A stretch of DNA of 64,000 nt from Palauibacter sp965207805 (GCA_965207805.1 OZ242312.1:496001-560000), one strand, 5' to 3'; positions 41,607 through 51,817 are shown, numbered from the stretch's first letter. Notes: generated by a model from the letters alone, not told the origin. Translations and numbers: made by a program.

Positions 41607-43105
41607 CTCTGGCCACGATGATGTACGGGCTGATCGTCGCCGTCCTCGTCGCCGGGGCCGCGTGGTGCCTCGACCGCGGTCTGCGGGCCCACGGGCGGCC
41701 GACCCGGTGGGTCTGGATCGGCGCTCTCGGGGTTGGCGGGCTGGCCCCGTTCTTCCCCCGATTCCTTCCGGCGGCGGTAACGGCGGACGGTCCCGGACCC
41801 TTCGCCCTTCCCGTCCGCGCCCTCTATGAACTCGGAACTCCGCCGCCGTCGCTCTCGGAGCAGGGCGGGAGCTTCCTCGCCGGCGTCGGGATCGAGGATT
41901 CTGTGGGCGCTCTCTGGATCGTGGGTTCCATCCTCGTCCTCGTCCTCTTCGCCCTGCTCTGCCTCCGCCTGCGGCGGTTACGCACGACGTGGGAACCCCG
42001 GGACGCCTGCGGCGAGGAAGTTCTGCGGTCGGAGAGGTTCGGCCCGGCCGTCGTGGGGCTGATCCGGTCCCGGATCGTCCTTCCGTCGTGGGCCTTCGGC
42101 CTCGGCGAGAAGGAACTCGAGATGGTCGTGCTGCACGAACGGGAACACGTGCGGGCGCGCGATCCCGTGCTCCTGACGGCGGGGCTCCTGCTCGCGGCGC
42201 TCTCGCCCTGGAACCCCGCGGTCTGGTGGTCGCTCGCCCGGCTCCGGCTCGCCGTGGAGGGGGATTGCGACCGCCGCGTTCTGGCCCGTGGCACCCCGGC
42301 CCGGAGCTACGCGCGCCTTCTCTTGACGGTCGCCGCCGGGTGTCGGCGGACCCCGGATCCGGCGCCGGCCCTGATCCGCGGCGGCCACCCGGTAATCGAA
42401 AGGAGACTCATGATGATCAGGACCGCGACGAGGAAGCCCCGAATCCGGGCTTCCATCCTCACCGCCGCAGCCGGGTTAGGCCTCTTCGCCCTGGCCTGCG
42501 ACACCCCGATCCCGCAGAGCCCGGCCGAGCCCGAGCGCGCCTCGCGCGTGGAAGGCGTCGTCAGCGCGGAAGGCGTCATCAGCTTGGAGGGTCTGGCCGG
42601 CCCCGAGACCGCTGTTGGCCCGGAAGCGGCGGCCGGTCTGGACGGAGAGATCGGGTATGTGGACGAAGATGGGATCTACCGGGTCCACTCGGTCAAATGG
42701 GCAGTCGATCCGGAAGCGGGCTTCGGATACGTTGACGAAGACGGGACTTTCCAGGCGCTGGACCCGGAAGCCAAGGCGCGCATCGGCAAGACGGCCGAGC
42801 GCCTGGGGCGCGCCAAGCGGGAGATCGAAATTGTGCGCGGAAGGATCGAGGGCGAAATCGAAACAAAGGAGATCCCGAGGGATCTTTGGCTGCGTCTGGG
42901 AACCGTGATGGAGAACCTTGAAAACCTGGAGGGCAGCCTGCAGGGCAGGTGGGAGGAGATGATGACCGAGTTGGCCATGGAGGTCCGCCGACTCCATGCG
43001 GCTGTTGAGGCAGGCGAGATCACGCACGACCAGGCGGAGGAGATGCTCAAGACCCACATGGGCGCCCGCAAGGCCCGTGTGCGCTGGCCCGACAGGCCGC
43101 GCTGA
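41603..43105 (+). CDS. BlaR1/M56-family membrane metallopeptidase
   Basis: The 500-residue protein has an N-terminal membrane domain and the zinc motif HEREH in VVLHEREHVRARDP. The third ligand region is LAVEGDCDRRVLARG. It lacks the penicillin-binding sensor domain of true BlaR1. Instead a further membrane segment near residue 285 leads to a ~200-residue outer region with two GYVDEDG repeats and a helical C-terminus (RLHAAVEAGEITHDQAEEML). It probably cleaves the BlaI-like repressor when a signal is sensed outside; the signal is unknown. Confidence 0.82.
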   Translation: MTLATMMYGLIVAVLVAGAAWCLDRGLRAHGRPTRWVWIGALGVGGLAPFFPRFLPAAVTADGPGPFALPVRALYELGTPPPSLSEQGGSFLAGVGIEDSVGALWIVGSILVLVLFALLCLRLRRLRTTWEPRDACGEEVLRSERFGPAVVGLIRSRIVLPSWAFGLGEKELEMVVLHEREHVRARDPVLLTAGLLLAALSPWNPAVWWSLARLRLAVEGDCDRRVLARGTPARSYARLLLTVAAGCRRTPDPAPALIRGGHPVIERRLMMIRTATRKPRIRASILTAAAGLGLFALACDTPIPQSPAEPERASRVEGVVSAEGVISLEGLAGPETAVGPEAAAGLDGEIGYVDEDGIYRVHSVKWAVDPEAGFGYVDEDGTFQALDPEAKARIGKTAERLGRAKREIEIVRGRIEGEIETKEIPRDLWLRLGTVMENLENLEGSLQGRWEEMMTELAMEVRRLHAAVEAGEITHDQAEEMLKTHMGARKARVRWPDRPR

Positions 43106-43247
43106 TCCATCTCTCCCGGGGCCGGAGACCGTTGCGGCCCGGCGTCCCCGGCGGCACCGTAACTCCGTTCGGTCGCGCCTCCGAGCCCTGACCCGATGGT
43201 CGCGCTCGGAGGCGCCAGTCGCGGGACACTCCGACCCGGGGAAACAC

Positions 43248-44777
43248 ATGACTCCGTCGCGCCGCCTCGCGGTTTCGTCCGCCGCCGTCCTGACCCTGAC
43301 CGCGTTCGCCCCCGCTCCCGCGGTCGATTCCGTCCCCGCCCTCGCGTGTGACGAGCTGACCGCCATGTCGTGGAGCGGTTTCGTGCTGGACGACGTATCC
43401 GAGGTGGCGGCCGGGGCGAACGACCCGGCGCACTGCCGCGTGCGCGGTACGATCGACGAGGAGATCCACTTCGAACTCCTCCTCCCGCTGGCCGAAGACT
43501 GGAACGGCCGCTTCCTGATGGGCGGCGGCGGTGGGTTCGTGGGGAGCGTTCAGAACCAGGCGCTCCAGTTCGCGGGGCCGGTCTCGGTCCTGAGCCGCGG
43601 GTTCGCCACGGTGGGCACGGACACGGGACACCAGGGCCCGGGCATCGACGCGAGCTGGGCGCTGGACCGGCCCGACCGCGAGGTGAACTTCGGCCACCGG
43701 GCGGTGCACGTGACGGCGGAGACGGCGAAGACGATCGTCCGCCTCTTCTACGGCCGCGACATCGAGTACTCCTACTTCATCGGCTGCTCGCGCGGCGGCG
43801 GCCAGGCGATGATGTCGTCGCAGCGCTATCCGGACGACTTCGACGGGATCGTGTCCGGCGCGCCCGCCTACGACTGGCCCGGCCTCGGCGCCTTCTTCCT
43901 CCAGACCCAGCAGGCGCTGTATCCCGATCCGAACGACCTCGCGACCCCGGTCATCACGGACGAGGCCGCGGCCATCCTCGAAGCCGCGATTCTCGAGGCG
44001 TGCGACGGAAACGACGGCGTGGAAGACGGGTTCATGACGAACCCCATGGCGTGCGATATCGACATCGCCTCGATCCCGGGACTGACCGACGAACAGCGGG
44101 CTGCCGCGGAGGTGATCTACGGCGGCGCCCGCGCGGGAGACCGGCACGTCTACCCCGGCTTCCCCTTCGGAGGCGAGACCGACCAGGGGGGATGGAGGCT
44201 GTGGGTCACGGGGCGAGAGATGCAGTTGGGTCCGGGAGGACCGAACCTCCACTACGCCTTCGGCACCCAGATGTACAAGTACATCATCTTCGACGACCCC
44301 GAGTTCGACTACTCGACGTACGACTTCAGCGACTACTTCGCGTGGGAGGAGGACACGCGCCGCGCCCGCGCGATCCTGAACGCGACGGACACGGACCTGA
44401 GCGCGTTCAAGACGGCGGGAGGCAAGCTGATCCTCTGGACCGGCTGGTCGGATTCCGCGATCCCGGCCAGCGGTACGATCGCCTACTACGAGGGCGTGGC
44501 CGCGGGCGACGAGGAGGCGGACGACTACACGCGGCTGTTCATGCTGCCCGGCGTGCTGCACTGCGCCGGCGGTCCGGGCCCGGATTTCGTGGACTGGATC
44601 GCCGCCATCCAGTCGTGGGTCGAGGAGGACGAGGCCCCCGCGCGGCTCGTCGCGTCGAAGTTCGGCGAGAGCGGCGTCGAGATGCAGCGGCCCGTGTGCC
44701 CGTGGCCGGGCTACGCGGCCTACAACGGCACCGGGGATCCGAAGCGCGAGGACAGCTTCGAGTGCGTGGCACCGTAA
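43248..44777 (+). CDS. Secreted tannase/feruloyl esterase-family protein
   Basis: The 509-residue protein has a signal peptide (~residues 1-30). The tannase/feruloyl-esterase fold follows, with nucleophile Ser in IGCSRGGGQAM, an acidic residue region SDSAIPASG and His in VLHCAGGPG. Paired Cys residues near the nucleophile and the C-terminus fit the known disulfide. It should hydrolyse aromatic esters from plant or algal material. It stands between the regulator pair and the molybdenum hydroxylase operon, 140 bases after the former. Confidence 0.88.
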   Translation: MTPSRRLAVSSAAVLTLTAFAPAPAVDSVPALACDELTAMSWSGFVLDDVSEVAAGANDPAHCRVRGTIDEEIHFELLLPLAEDWNGRFLMGGGGGFVGSVQNQALQFAGPVSVLSRGFATVGTDTGHQGPGIDASWALDRPDREVNFGHRAVHVTAETAKTIVRLFYGRDIEYSYFIGCSRGGGQAMMSSQRYPDDFDGIVSGAPAYDWPGLGAFFLQTQQALYPDPNDLATPVITDEAAAILEAAILEACDGNDGVEDGFMTNPMACDIDIASIPGLTDEQRAAAEVIYGGARAGDRHVYPGFPFGGETDQGGWRLWVTGREMQLGPGGPNLHYAFGTQMYKYIIFDDPEFDYSTYDFSDYFAWEEDTRRARAILNATDTDLSAFKTAGGKLILWTGWSDSAIPASGTIAYYEGVAAGDEEADDYTRLFMLPGVLHCAGGPGPDFVDWIAAIQSWVEEDEAPARLVASKFGESGVEMQRPVCPWPGYAAYNGTGDPKREDSFECVAP

Positions 44778-44848
44778 GGCCGCGGGTGGCGGAGGTCGGC
44801 GCGGAGGTTCCGACAGAGGTCGGCGAAGGCGAAGAAGGGAGTGATTCG

Positions 44849-45391
44849 ATGGGCGAAGTCACGCTCAGAGTGAATGGCGAGACGCATGCGTTCGACGTGG
44901 AACCCTCGACGCCGCTGCTCTATGTCCTCCGGAACGATCTCGGACTTCGCGGACCCCGGTTCGGCTGCGGCCTCGGCCAGTGCGGGACGTGTACCGTGCT
45001 GCTGGACGGCCGCGCGGTCCGCTCGTGCATGCGGCCGGTGTCCCGCGCGGAGGGCGAGATCACCACGCTCGAGGGGCTGTCGGCCGATGGCGAGCTGGAT
45101 CCCGTGCAGCAGGCATGGATCGACGAGCAGGTGCCGCAGTGCGGGTACTGCCAGAACGGACAGATCCTCACGGCCAAGGCGCTCCTCGACCGCAATCCGG
45201 ACCCGAGCGACGAGGAGATTCGGCAGGGGATGAACGGCGCCCTCTGCCGCTGCATGACGTACTACCGGATCCAGTCCGCCGTGAGACGCGCCTCCGAGGC
45301 GATGGCGAACGGGGACGGCGGGGCGGACCCGGCGAATGGCGCCGGTCGGACCAACGGCGCGGGTGAGGTCGGCGGGGAGGTGGAACGGTGA
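44849..45391 (+). CDS. Molybdenum hydroxylase 2Fe-2S subunit
   Basis: The 180-residue protein carries both 2Fe-2S clusters of the xanthine-dehydrogenase family. The plant-type cluster is in GCGLGQCGTCTVLLDG with a later Cys (SCMRP). The second is in CGYCQNGQ and CRCMTYYR. It passes electrons from the molybdenum site. It resembles the small subunit of isoquinoline-1-oxidoreductase-type enzymes. The C-terminal tail is Gly/Ala-rich. Its stop overlaps the large subunit by 4 bases. Confidence 0.93.
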   Translation: MGEVTLRVNGETHAFDVEPSTPLLYVLRNDLGLRGPRFGCGLGQCGTCTVLLDGRAVRSCMRPVSRAEGEITTLEGLSADGELDPVQQAWIDEQVPQCGYCQNGQILTAKALLDRNPDPSDEEIRQGMNGALCRCMTYYRIQSAVRRASEAMANGDGGADPANGAGRTNGAGEVGGEVER

Positions 45392-47802
45392 AGCGCCCGG
45401 CGGAGTTGTCGGCGAAGCTCGACGACGCGCTCGCCCGGTGGGAGGGCAGTTCCCGCCGCGACTTCCTGAAGACCTCGGGACTCTTCGTCCTCGGCTTCAG
45501 CAGTGTGGGCTTCACCGGCGTGGGGGGCAGCGGCGTGGCGGGGTTCGGCCGGATCGGGTCCGGCGACCCCGATGAGGCGAACCCGTATCCGGATCCGGAC
45601 TATCTCCAGCTCGACTCCTGGCTCGTCGTGCACGAGGACGGCACGGCCACCTTCTACGTCGGCAAGACCGATGGCGGGCAGGGGACCGGGACCGCCATGC
45701 GGCAGATGATGTGTGACGAACTCGACCTCGCCTACGACCGGGCCACGCTCGTCATGGGCCGCACGGACATGACGGTCGATCAGGGCGGGTCGGGCGGCTC
45801 GGACGCGATCGAGCGGGACGCCCTGGCGGCGCGGCGGGTCGCGGCGGAAGCACGCCGCGTCCTGCTGGAACTGGCCGCGGACCGCTTCGAGGTCCCGGCG
45901 GACGAACTCGCCGTCAACGAAGGCGTCATCTCTGTGGCCTCCGATCCCGCGCGAACAGCGACCTACGGCGACCTGATCGGAGGCCGGCGCTTCGACGTCG
46001 CCCTGACCGGAAGGAACGTCAACGAGACAACCGGCCTCGCGGCCGTGAAGCCGGTCCAGGAGCTGAGGATCGTCGGCCAGTCGGTCCCCCGGTACGACAT
46101 CCCGGCCAAGGTCGACGGATCGCTCGAGTGGGCGGTGGACGTGCGGCTCCCCGGCATGGTCCACGCGCGGAACGTGCGGCCGCCCTTCGCCGGCGCGCGG
46201 CTCGTCTCCATCGACGAATCCTCGGTGCGCGACATCCCCGGCTTCATCCGCGTCTTCCGAGAGGGGAACTACGTCGCGGTCGTCTGCGAGCGGGAGGAAC
46301 AGGCAATCCAGGCGGCGGAGAGCCTCGCCCTCGAGTGGGAGAAGCCGGAAACGGCGCCCTTCCCGTCCTCCGAGAACCTCTTCGACTACATGCGCGGCGC
46401 GACCCCGGTCGGCGCGGGGACCGGGAGTCCTCCCCGCCCCAGCGTGGAGGGAGACACGGACGCGGCGCTTGCGGGCGCGGTGACGATCGTCGAAGCCGGC
46501 TACGACATCCCCTTCCAGGGACACACGGCGATCGGTCCCGCCCACGCCGTGGCCGACCCGTCGGACGGGCAGATGACGGTCTACACGAACGACATGAAGC
46601 CCTACAGCCACCGCACGGGGATCGCCGAGTTCCTCGGCATGCCGCCGGAGCGGGTTCGGGTGATCTGGATGGAGGGCCCGCAGCTCTACGGACGCACGGC
46701 GGCGGACGACGCGGGCTTCGAGGCGGCGTACCTGGCCCGGGAGCTGGGCCGCCCCGTTCGGGTGCAGTGGATGCGGCACGAGGAGACGGCGTGGGACACG
46801 AAGGGCCCCGCCTTCGCCATCGACCTGCTCGGCGGCCTCGACGAGGCGGGAAGCGTGGTCGCGCTCGATTATCGCGCCCGCATCGCGAACTACGCGCACG
46901 TCGGTTACAACCAGGCGGACACGGTGCTCATCGCCCAACTCATGGGGATCCGGCCCGAGCGGCCGTCCCCTGGTGGCGGCCGAGGCCCGGACGAGATGTA
47001 TCACATCCCGAACCGTCGGGAGGAGACGCGGGCCGTCCGTTTCCCGCTCGCCTTCGAGACGCCGCTCCGCACCGGCAACCTGCGCGACCCCAACGGGCCG
47101 CAGACGACGTTCGCCGGGGAGTCGTTCATCGATGAGCTGGCCGCGGCCGCGAACGCGGACCCGGTCGAGTTCCGTCTGCGCCTCCTGCGCGGGACGACGG
47201 AGGACGATGCGACGTTCCGCCGGGCCCGCTCCATCGCTGTCGTCGAGGCGGCGGCCGAGGCGTTCGGCTGGGAGCCGAGACCCTCACCGGACGCTCGGGG
47301 CGACGGGCGCATCCTCGCGGGGCGCGGGATCTCCTACGCGTACCGCATACAGACGGCGGTCGCCACTATCGCCGAAGTCGAAGTAGACCGCGAGAGCGGA
47401 CGCGTCTGGGTGAAGCGCATGGTGTGCGCGCACGACTGCGGCCTGGTGATCAACCCCGATGGTCTGGAAAGCACGATCCAGGGGAATCTCCTGCACGGGA
47501 TCAGCCGCACCCTGTACGAGGAAGTGCAGTTCGACGGCGAGATGGTGACGAGCGTCGACTGGCGTACGCACCCGACGCTGACACACAGGGACGCGCCCGA
47601 GCAGATCGAGGTCGTGATCGTTAACGGCGACCCGAATCCGGACCGGCCGGACCTGCCGCACTACGGAGCGGGCGAGCCTTCGCACCGCACGGTCCCGGCC
47701 GCCATCGCGAACGCGATTTACGACGCGACGGGTGTACGCATGCGCCGCATTCCCCTGCGTCCCGAGCGCGTGCTGGAGGAGCTGGCGGCGGCCGGGGCCT
47801 AG
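45388..47802 (+). CDS. Tat-exported molybdenum hydroxylase large subunit (IorB-like)
   Basis: The 804-residue catalytic subunit starts with a twin-arginine signal (SSRRDFLKTSGLFVLGF). The molybdopterin-binding domains of aldehyde/aromatic hydroxylases follow. GKTDGGQGTGTAMRQM, EGPQLYGRTAADDAG and GESFIDELAAAAN resemble molybdopterin-binding loops of IorB-type enzymes. There is no FAD subunit and no cytochrome c gene next to it, so the periplasmic electron acceptor is unknown. The small subunit probably travels with it through Tat. Possible substrates are N-heterocycles or aldehydes. Confidence 0.9.
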   Translation: MKRPAELSAKLDDALARWEGSSRRDFLKTSGLFVLGFSSVGFTGVGGSGVAGFGRIGSGDPDEANPYPDPDYLQLDSWLVVHEDGTATFYVGKTDGGQGTGTAMRQMMCDELDLAYDRATLVMGRTDMTVDQGGSGGSDAIERDALAARRVAAEARRVLLELAADRFEVPADELAVNEGVISVASDPARTATYGDLIGGRRFDVALTGRNVNETTGLAAVKPVQELRIVGQSVPRYDIPAKVDGSLEWAVDVRLPGMVHARNVRPPFAGARLVSIDESSVRDIPGFIRVFREGNYVAVVCEREEQAIQAAESLALEWEKPETAPFPSSENLFDYMRGATPVGAGTGSPPRPSVEGDTDAALAGAVTIVEAGYDIPFQGHTAIGPAHAVADPSDGQMTVYTNDMKPYSHRTGIAEFLGMPPERVRVIWMEGPQLYGRTAADDAGFEAAYLARELGRPVRVQWMRHEETAWDTKGPAFAIDLLGGLDEAGSVVALDYRARIANYAHVGYNQADTVLIAQLMGIRPERPSPGGGRGPDEMYHIPNRREETRAVRFPLAFETPLRTGNLRDPNGPQTTFAGESFIDELAAAANADPVEFRLRLLRGTTEDDATFRRARSIAVVEAAAEAFGWEPRPSPDARGDGRILAGRGISYAYRIQTAVATIAEVEVDRESGRVWVKRMVCAHDCGLVINPDGLESTIQGNLLHGISRTLYEEVQFDGEMVTSVDWRTHPTLTHRDAPEQIEVVIVNGDPNPDRPDLPHYGAGEPSHRTVPAAIANAIYDATGVRMRRIPLRPERVLEELAAAGA

Positions 47803-47823
47803 CGGCGGCCAGGTCCGGAGTGC

Positions 47824-48909
47824 CTAGATCTTGATGTAGATGCGGCGGCGATGGAGCAGCCACATCACGCCCAGCCAGAAGGCCACCTGAGCCAGCGCCA
47901 TGGCGAGCGACCCGCCGTAGTCGCCGGCCCATGACCGGAACGCGTTCTCGTACAGCCAGCCGCTCAGCGACGTCCCTCCGTCGCCCCCGACCCGGATGCG
48001 GGCGAGCGTCTTCGCGAACATGCCGGAGGCGACGAACACGGCGATCGAGTTCATCCCGTAGATGACGAACGGCGTTACCCACCCCCCGCGCAGGCGCTTC
48101 ACGTCGATCGCCCAGTACATGGCGCCGAACAGGAACAGCGCCGTTCCGGCCGTGAAGAGGACGTAGGAACTCGACCACAGGTTCTTGTTGATCGGGAACA
48201 CGATGTCCCACATGAATCCCAGCACGACGAGCCAGGCGCCGACGATCCACATGCCTCGCGAGATCTCGCCACCGGAGCGATCCGACCGCAGCCACTCGCC
48301 GCAGAAGATCCCGAGCAGGCACGTCCCGATCGCCGGCAGCGTCGATAGGAGTCCCTCCGGATCCCACGTCCCTTGCCACAGCCGGTCTCCCATGAGGAAC
48401 CGGTCGATCCGGGCTCCGAGGTTCCCGTCCGGCGACAGGTCCCCCGCGACGAGCGCCCAGTACCCGAGAAGAAGCACCCCCAGCGCGATCCACCGCACGC
48501 GCGCGGAGCCCCACAGGTAGAGCGCGGCCGCGGCGCAGTACACGAGGCCGATCCGCTGCAGCACGCCGTAGAGGCGCATGTCGAACAGGTCGAAGTCGGG
48601 AATCGCCCGCATCGCGAGTCCGAGCCCGATGAGGATGAGCGAGCGCCGGACCACGTGCCGGAACAGACGGCCCCGGTCCGTGCCCTCCGCGAGGCGACGC
48701 GAGAGGGAGAACGGGATGGCGACGCCGACGATGAAGAGGAAGTACGGGAAGATGAGATCGGTGGGCGTCCACCCGTGCCATTCCGCGTGGGCGAGCGGCG
48801 CGTAGACGTAGCTCCAACTGCCGGGATTGTTGACGAGGATCATCGCCGCGATCGTCAATCCGCGGAACGCGTCCAGCGAGACGACCCGGCCCCCTGCGGG
48901 TTCGGTCAT
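47824..48909 (-). CDS. DUF5009/HGSNAT-like membrane acyltransferase
   Basis: The 361-residue protein has about ten membrane segments. It opens with RVVSLDAFRGLTIAAMILVNNPG, and WTPTDLIFPYFLFIVGVAIP follows; both are typical of the family that includes heparan-alpha-glucosaminide N-acetyltransferase. His residues in the first loop are candidate acyl carriers. Members move acetyl groups across the membrane to sugars. It is convergent with the molybdenum hydroxylase operon and downstream of the outer-membrane protein gene. Confidence 0.85.
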   Translation of the reverse strand: MTEPAGGRVVSLDAFRGLTIAAMILVNNPGSWSYVYAPLAHAEWHGWTPTDLIFPYFLFIVGVAIPFSLSRRLAEGTDRGRLFRHVVRRSLILIGLGLAMRAIPDFDLFDMRLYGVLQRIGLVYCAAAALYLWGSARVRWIALGVLLLGYWALVAGDLSPDGNLGARIDRFLMGDRLWQGTWDPEGLLSTLPAIGTCLLGIFCGEWLRSDRSGGEISRGMWIVGAWLVVLGFMWDIVFPINKNLWSSSYVLFTAGTALFLFGAMYWAIDVKRLRGGWVTPFVIYGMNSIAVFVASGMFAKTLARIRVGGDGGTSLSGWLYENAFRSWAGDYGGSLAMALAQVAFWLGVMWLLHRRRIYIKI

Positions 48910-48925
48910 GCAGCCCCTGTTGGCG

Positions 48926-51817
48926 CTACCTCCGGAACCGGCCTCCGTCGCGTCCGCCCCGGCTGCCGCCGGCCATCGACTGGCTCCCGAGATACCAGGT
49001 GAAGTTCAGCATCACGTACTGCGTGAGCGACTCGACGCGGCTCTCCTGAATGAAGCCGGGCGAGTTCGTGTATGTCACGCCCTGATTCTGGCCGAGAATG
49101 TCGAACCCCACCAGTCGGATCTCGGCCCGGTCGTTCAGGATGAGGCGCCGCAGGGAGGCCTCCCACAGCGCGACGTTCCGGCCCGGGCCGAACAGGTCCT
49201 GGTCGTAGAGGCGCCACTGGAACTCCGTGCCCAGCGTCCAGGGCCCCATATGAAGGTCGGCGATCGCGTACAGGGTGGAGTTGAGGTAGTCCTCGTCCAG
49301 CTCCTCGTTGAGGGAGTAGCTGACGTCGCTGAAGGTGAGCTTGGCGCCGCCGCGCACGTCGTAGTCCTCCTTGGCGCGGTTCTCGAGTTCGATCCCGAAC
49401 GTGTGCGACAGCGACCGGCTCCGGTTCTCGAGGTCGTTGACGAATTCGTTGGAGCTGGAGTAGCGGAGGTCGTAGTTCAGGTCCACCTGACCGCCCATCC
49501 AGCGCAGCGGCGTCCCGAAGCTCCCGCCGCCGCTGGCCGACCATGCGCTCCCGAGGTTCACCGGCGAGATCGTCTGAAGCCCGCGCTGCGTCACCGTTCG
49601 GGCCTGGGCGATGTCGTTCGTCGTGACGCTGACGTTCGCCCACGTGAACAGGTTGACGAAGCTGAAGGTGTCGAAGAACCGGTATTCCGTCCGCAGGCGG
49701 TGCGTGTATTCGGGCTGCAGGTCCGGGTTCCCTACCCGTATCCGCAACGGATCGCGGTTGTCGACGAAGGGCTGGAGGTCCGTCATGCGCGGTTCGCGCG
49801 TCGATGTCGAGTACCGGAACTGTAGCGTGCGCCGGTCGTCGACCTGCATCCGGTATTCGGCGTTCGGCAGGATGTGCGTGTACCCGTTCGCGATCTCCTC
49901 GCTCCGGTCGAGGATCGTCCCCTCCAGGTTCGAACCCTGCACCCGCAGTCCGAGCACGAGCCGTCCGGCCTCGCTCGTGCGGTTGAAGCGAAAGCCCCCG
50001 CGCAGGTAGCTGTAGGTCCGCTCGAACCCGGACGTGAGCAGCGGATTCGGCGTCCGTCCGTCCGGCCCGATGTCGAACACCGACTGATTCTCATCCTCGG
50101 CGGTCGCGCTCCGCTCGCCGTAGACCTCGAGCATGGACTCCCAGGGCATCGGCTGGGTCATCGAGAGGCGGACAGAGTGCGTCAGCGTCTGGCCGACATT
50201 CGTCTGCTCCTGGAGCACGTCGCCGGCCCGGGCGCGCGGGTTTTCCACGTTGCCCTCGATCGACGAAGCGAGGTTCGTCAGGCGGTCGGAATCGCTGAGG
50301 TTCACCCGGGCCTCCGCGAAGAGGCTCCGCCCGCTGTCGTCGAGTCGCTTGCGCCAGGTGAGTCGGGCATCGCCGCCCACGTCGTCGCCGGTCACGTCGT
50401 AGTTCGTCGCCGCGGCCGTGAGAAACTGCCCCGTGCCCGAGCGCGTGTCCTGGAAGTCCACGCGGTCGAGGAGGGAGCTGCGCGCGTTCAGGTTCCCGCG
50501 CAGCCGCAGTTCGTGGCCCTCGGAGAGCGTGAACTGGGAATTGAGATTGACCCGATGGCTCGAGTTTTCGGTGTCCGTGCGCGTGGCGCGGTCGACGAGG
50601 GACGAAGCGCTCGTGCCGAGGAGTTGCTCCTGCCGTCGCGTCTCGTTCTGGAAGTTGTCGAGCGTGCTGAGGCGGTAGCTCGTCCGGATCCAGTGGTCGT
50701 CGTTCCCGCCGAAGTCGTGGTTGACGTTGAGTCCCAGCATCGCGGTCTCGGTGAGCCCGTCGTCGCCTCCGCCGCCGCGGCCGAAATCCCGTCCGCCGAA
50801 CGACATCGCGTCGCCCCACCCGAACCCGGCCTGGTTCACGTTGTTTGCGCTTCCGACGAGGGCGAGTTGCGTGGTGGGGGAAAATCGGTTGATCGACAGG
50901 GCGCCCGCGTACGGAATCCCGCCGGCCACGGTCCCGGTTTCGCTGCCGGCGGCCCTGGCGACCCTCGCGGACACGGCCTCGCCGAATCCGGGAGAGACGG
51001 ATGCGTTCTCCACGTCCGCCCCGAGTCCGCCCGACGTACGGCCGAAGTAGCCCGACCGGGCTTCTTCCTTGAGTTCGAGGTTGATCGTTCGCTCTTCCTC
51101 GCCGTCGGCGATGCCCGTGAACTCGGCCATGTCCGATTCTTTGTCGTAGACCTCCACCTTTTCCACGGCCTCGGCGGGCAGGTTCTGCGTCGCCATCGTG
51201 GGGTCGCCGCCGAAGAACTCTCTCCCGTCGACGAGCACGTTCTCGACCTCTTCGCCCTGCGCCGTGATCGACCCGTCGGTCTCGACCTCGATCCCCGGCA
51301 GCTGCCGAAGAAGGTCCTCCACCGTGGCGTTGGGACGCGTCCGGAAAGCGAGGGCGTTGTAGCCGAGCGTGTCCCGCCGGTTCAGAAAGGGGACGTGGTC
51401 GAGCGTGACGACGAGCGGGTCCACCTCCACCGCCATCACCTCGAGGTTGATCGTGCCGACGTTCACGTCTTCGCCGGTGAGGGAGAAGTCCTGCCGCACC
51501 GTGCCGTATCCGAGCAGGGTGACCTGCAGGATGTACTCGCCGGGTCCGAGATCTCCGAGGGCGAAGACGCCGTCGCCGCTGGATGTCGTGAAACGGGTGA
51601 GGACCGAGTCGGGCTTCGCCAGGGCCACCACCATCGCGCCGCTGAGACCCCCGCCTGCCGTGTCGGCGACCACGCCGCTCACGGTGTATTCGGCCTGGGC
51701 CTGGACGGCACGGGGCGAGAAGGCCGCGTACGCGAGCCCGGTCGCCAGCAGCGCGAGGATCAGCCCCGGCCGCCCCGGAGACACCGGGGTCGGGCCCATC
51801 GGCCCGGGCTGCCTCAT
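48926..51817 (-). CDS. TonB-dependent receptor-like outer membrane protein
   Basis: The 963-residue protein has a signal peptide (~residues 1-41) and a carboxypeptidase-regulatory-like Ig domain (YTVSGVVADTAGGGLSGA, ~43-125). A plug-like domain follows (TVEDLLRQLPGIEVETDG, then ENVLVDGREFFGGD), and the rest is a beta-barrel of the OmpA-independent BamA-free type known as OMP_b-brl_3. The C-terminus is a Gly/Arg-rich tail instead of an aromatic residue. ATG 51817 overlaps the GLPGLI gene stop by 4 bases. The pair probably handles a peptide or polymer at the surface. Confidence 0.88.
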   Translation of the reverse strand: MRQPGPMGPTPVSPGRPGLILALLATGLAYAAFSPRAVQAQAEYTVSGVVADTAGGGLSGAMVVALAKPDSVLTRFTTSSGDGVFALGDLGPGEYILQVTLLGYGTVRQDFSLTGEDVNVGTINLEVMAVEVDPLVVTLDHVPFLNRRDTLGYNALAFRTRPNATVEDLLRQLPGIEVETDGSITAQGEEVENVLVDGREFFGGDPTMATQNLPAEAVEKVEVYDKESDMAEFTGIADGEEERTINLELKEEARSGYFGRTSGGLGADVENASVSPGFGEAVSARVARAAGSETGTVAGGIPYAGALSINRFSPTTQLALVGSANNVNQAGFGWGDAMSFGGRDFGRGGGGDDGLTETAMLGLNVNHDFGGNDDHWIRTSYRLSTLDNFQNETRRQEQLLGTSASSLVDRATRTDTENSSHRVNLNSQFTLSEGHELRLRGNLNARSSLLDRVDFQDTRSGTGQFLTAAATNYDVTGDDVGGDARLTWRKRLDDSGRSLFAEARVNLSDSDRLTNLASSIEGNVENPRARAGDVLQEQTNVGQTLTHSVRLSMTQPMPWESMLEVYGERSATAEDENQSVFDIGPDGRTPNPLLTSGFERTYSYLRGGFRFNRTSEAGRLVLGLRVQGSNLEGTILDRSEEIANGYTHILPNAEYRMQVDDRRTLQFRYSTSTREPRMTDLQPFVDNRDPLRIRVGNPDLQPEYTHRLRTEYRFFDTFSFVNLFTWANVSVTTNDIAQARTVTQRGLQTISPVNLGSAWSASGGGSFGTPLRWMGGQVDLNYDLRYSSSNEFVNDLENRSRSLSHTFGIELENRAKEDYDVRGGAKLTFSDVSYSLNEELDEDYLNSTLYAIADLHMGPWTLGTEFQWRLYDQDLFGPGRNVALWEASLRRLILNDRAEIRLVGFDILGQNQGVTYTNSPGFIQESRVESLTQYVMLNFTWYLGSQSMAGGSRGGRDGGRFRR

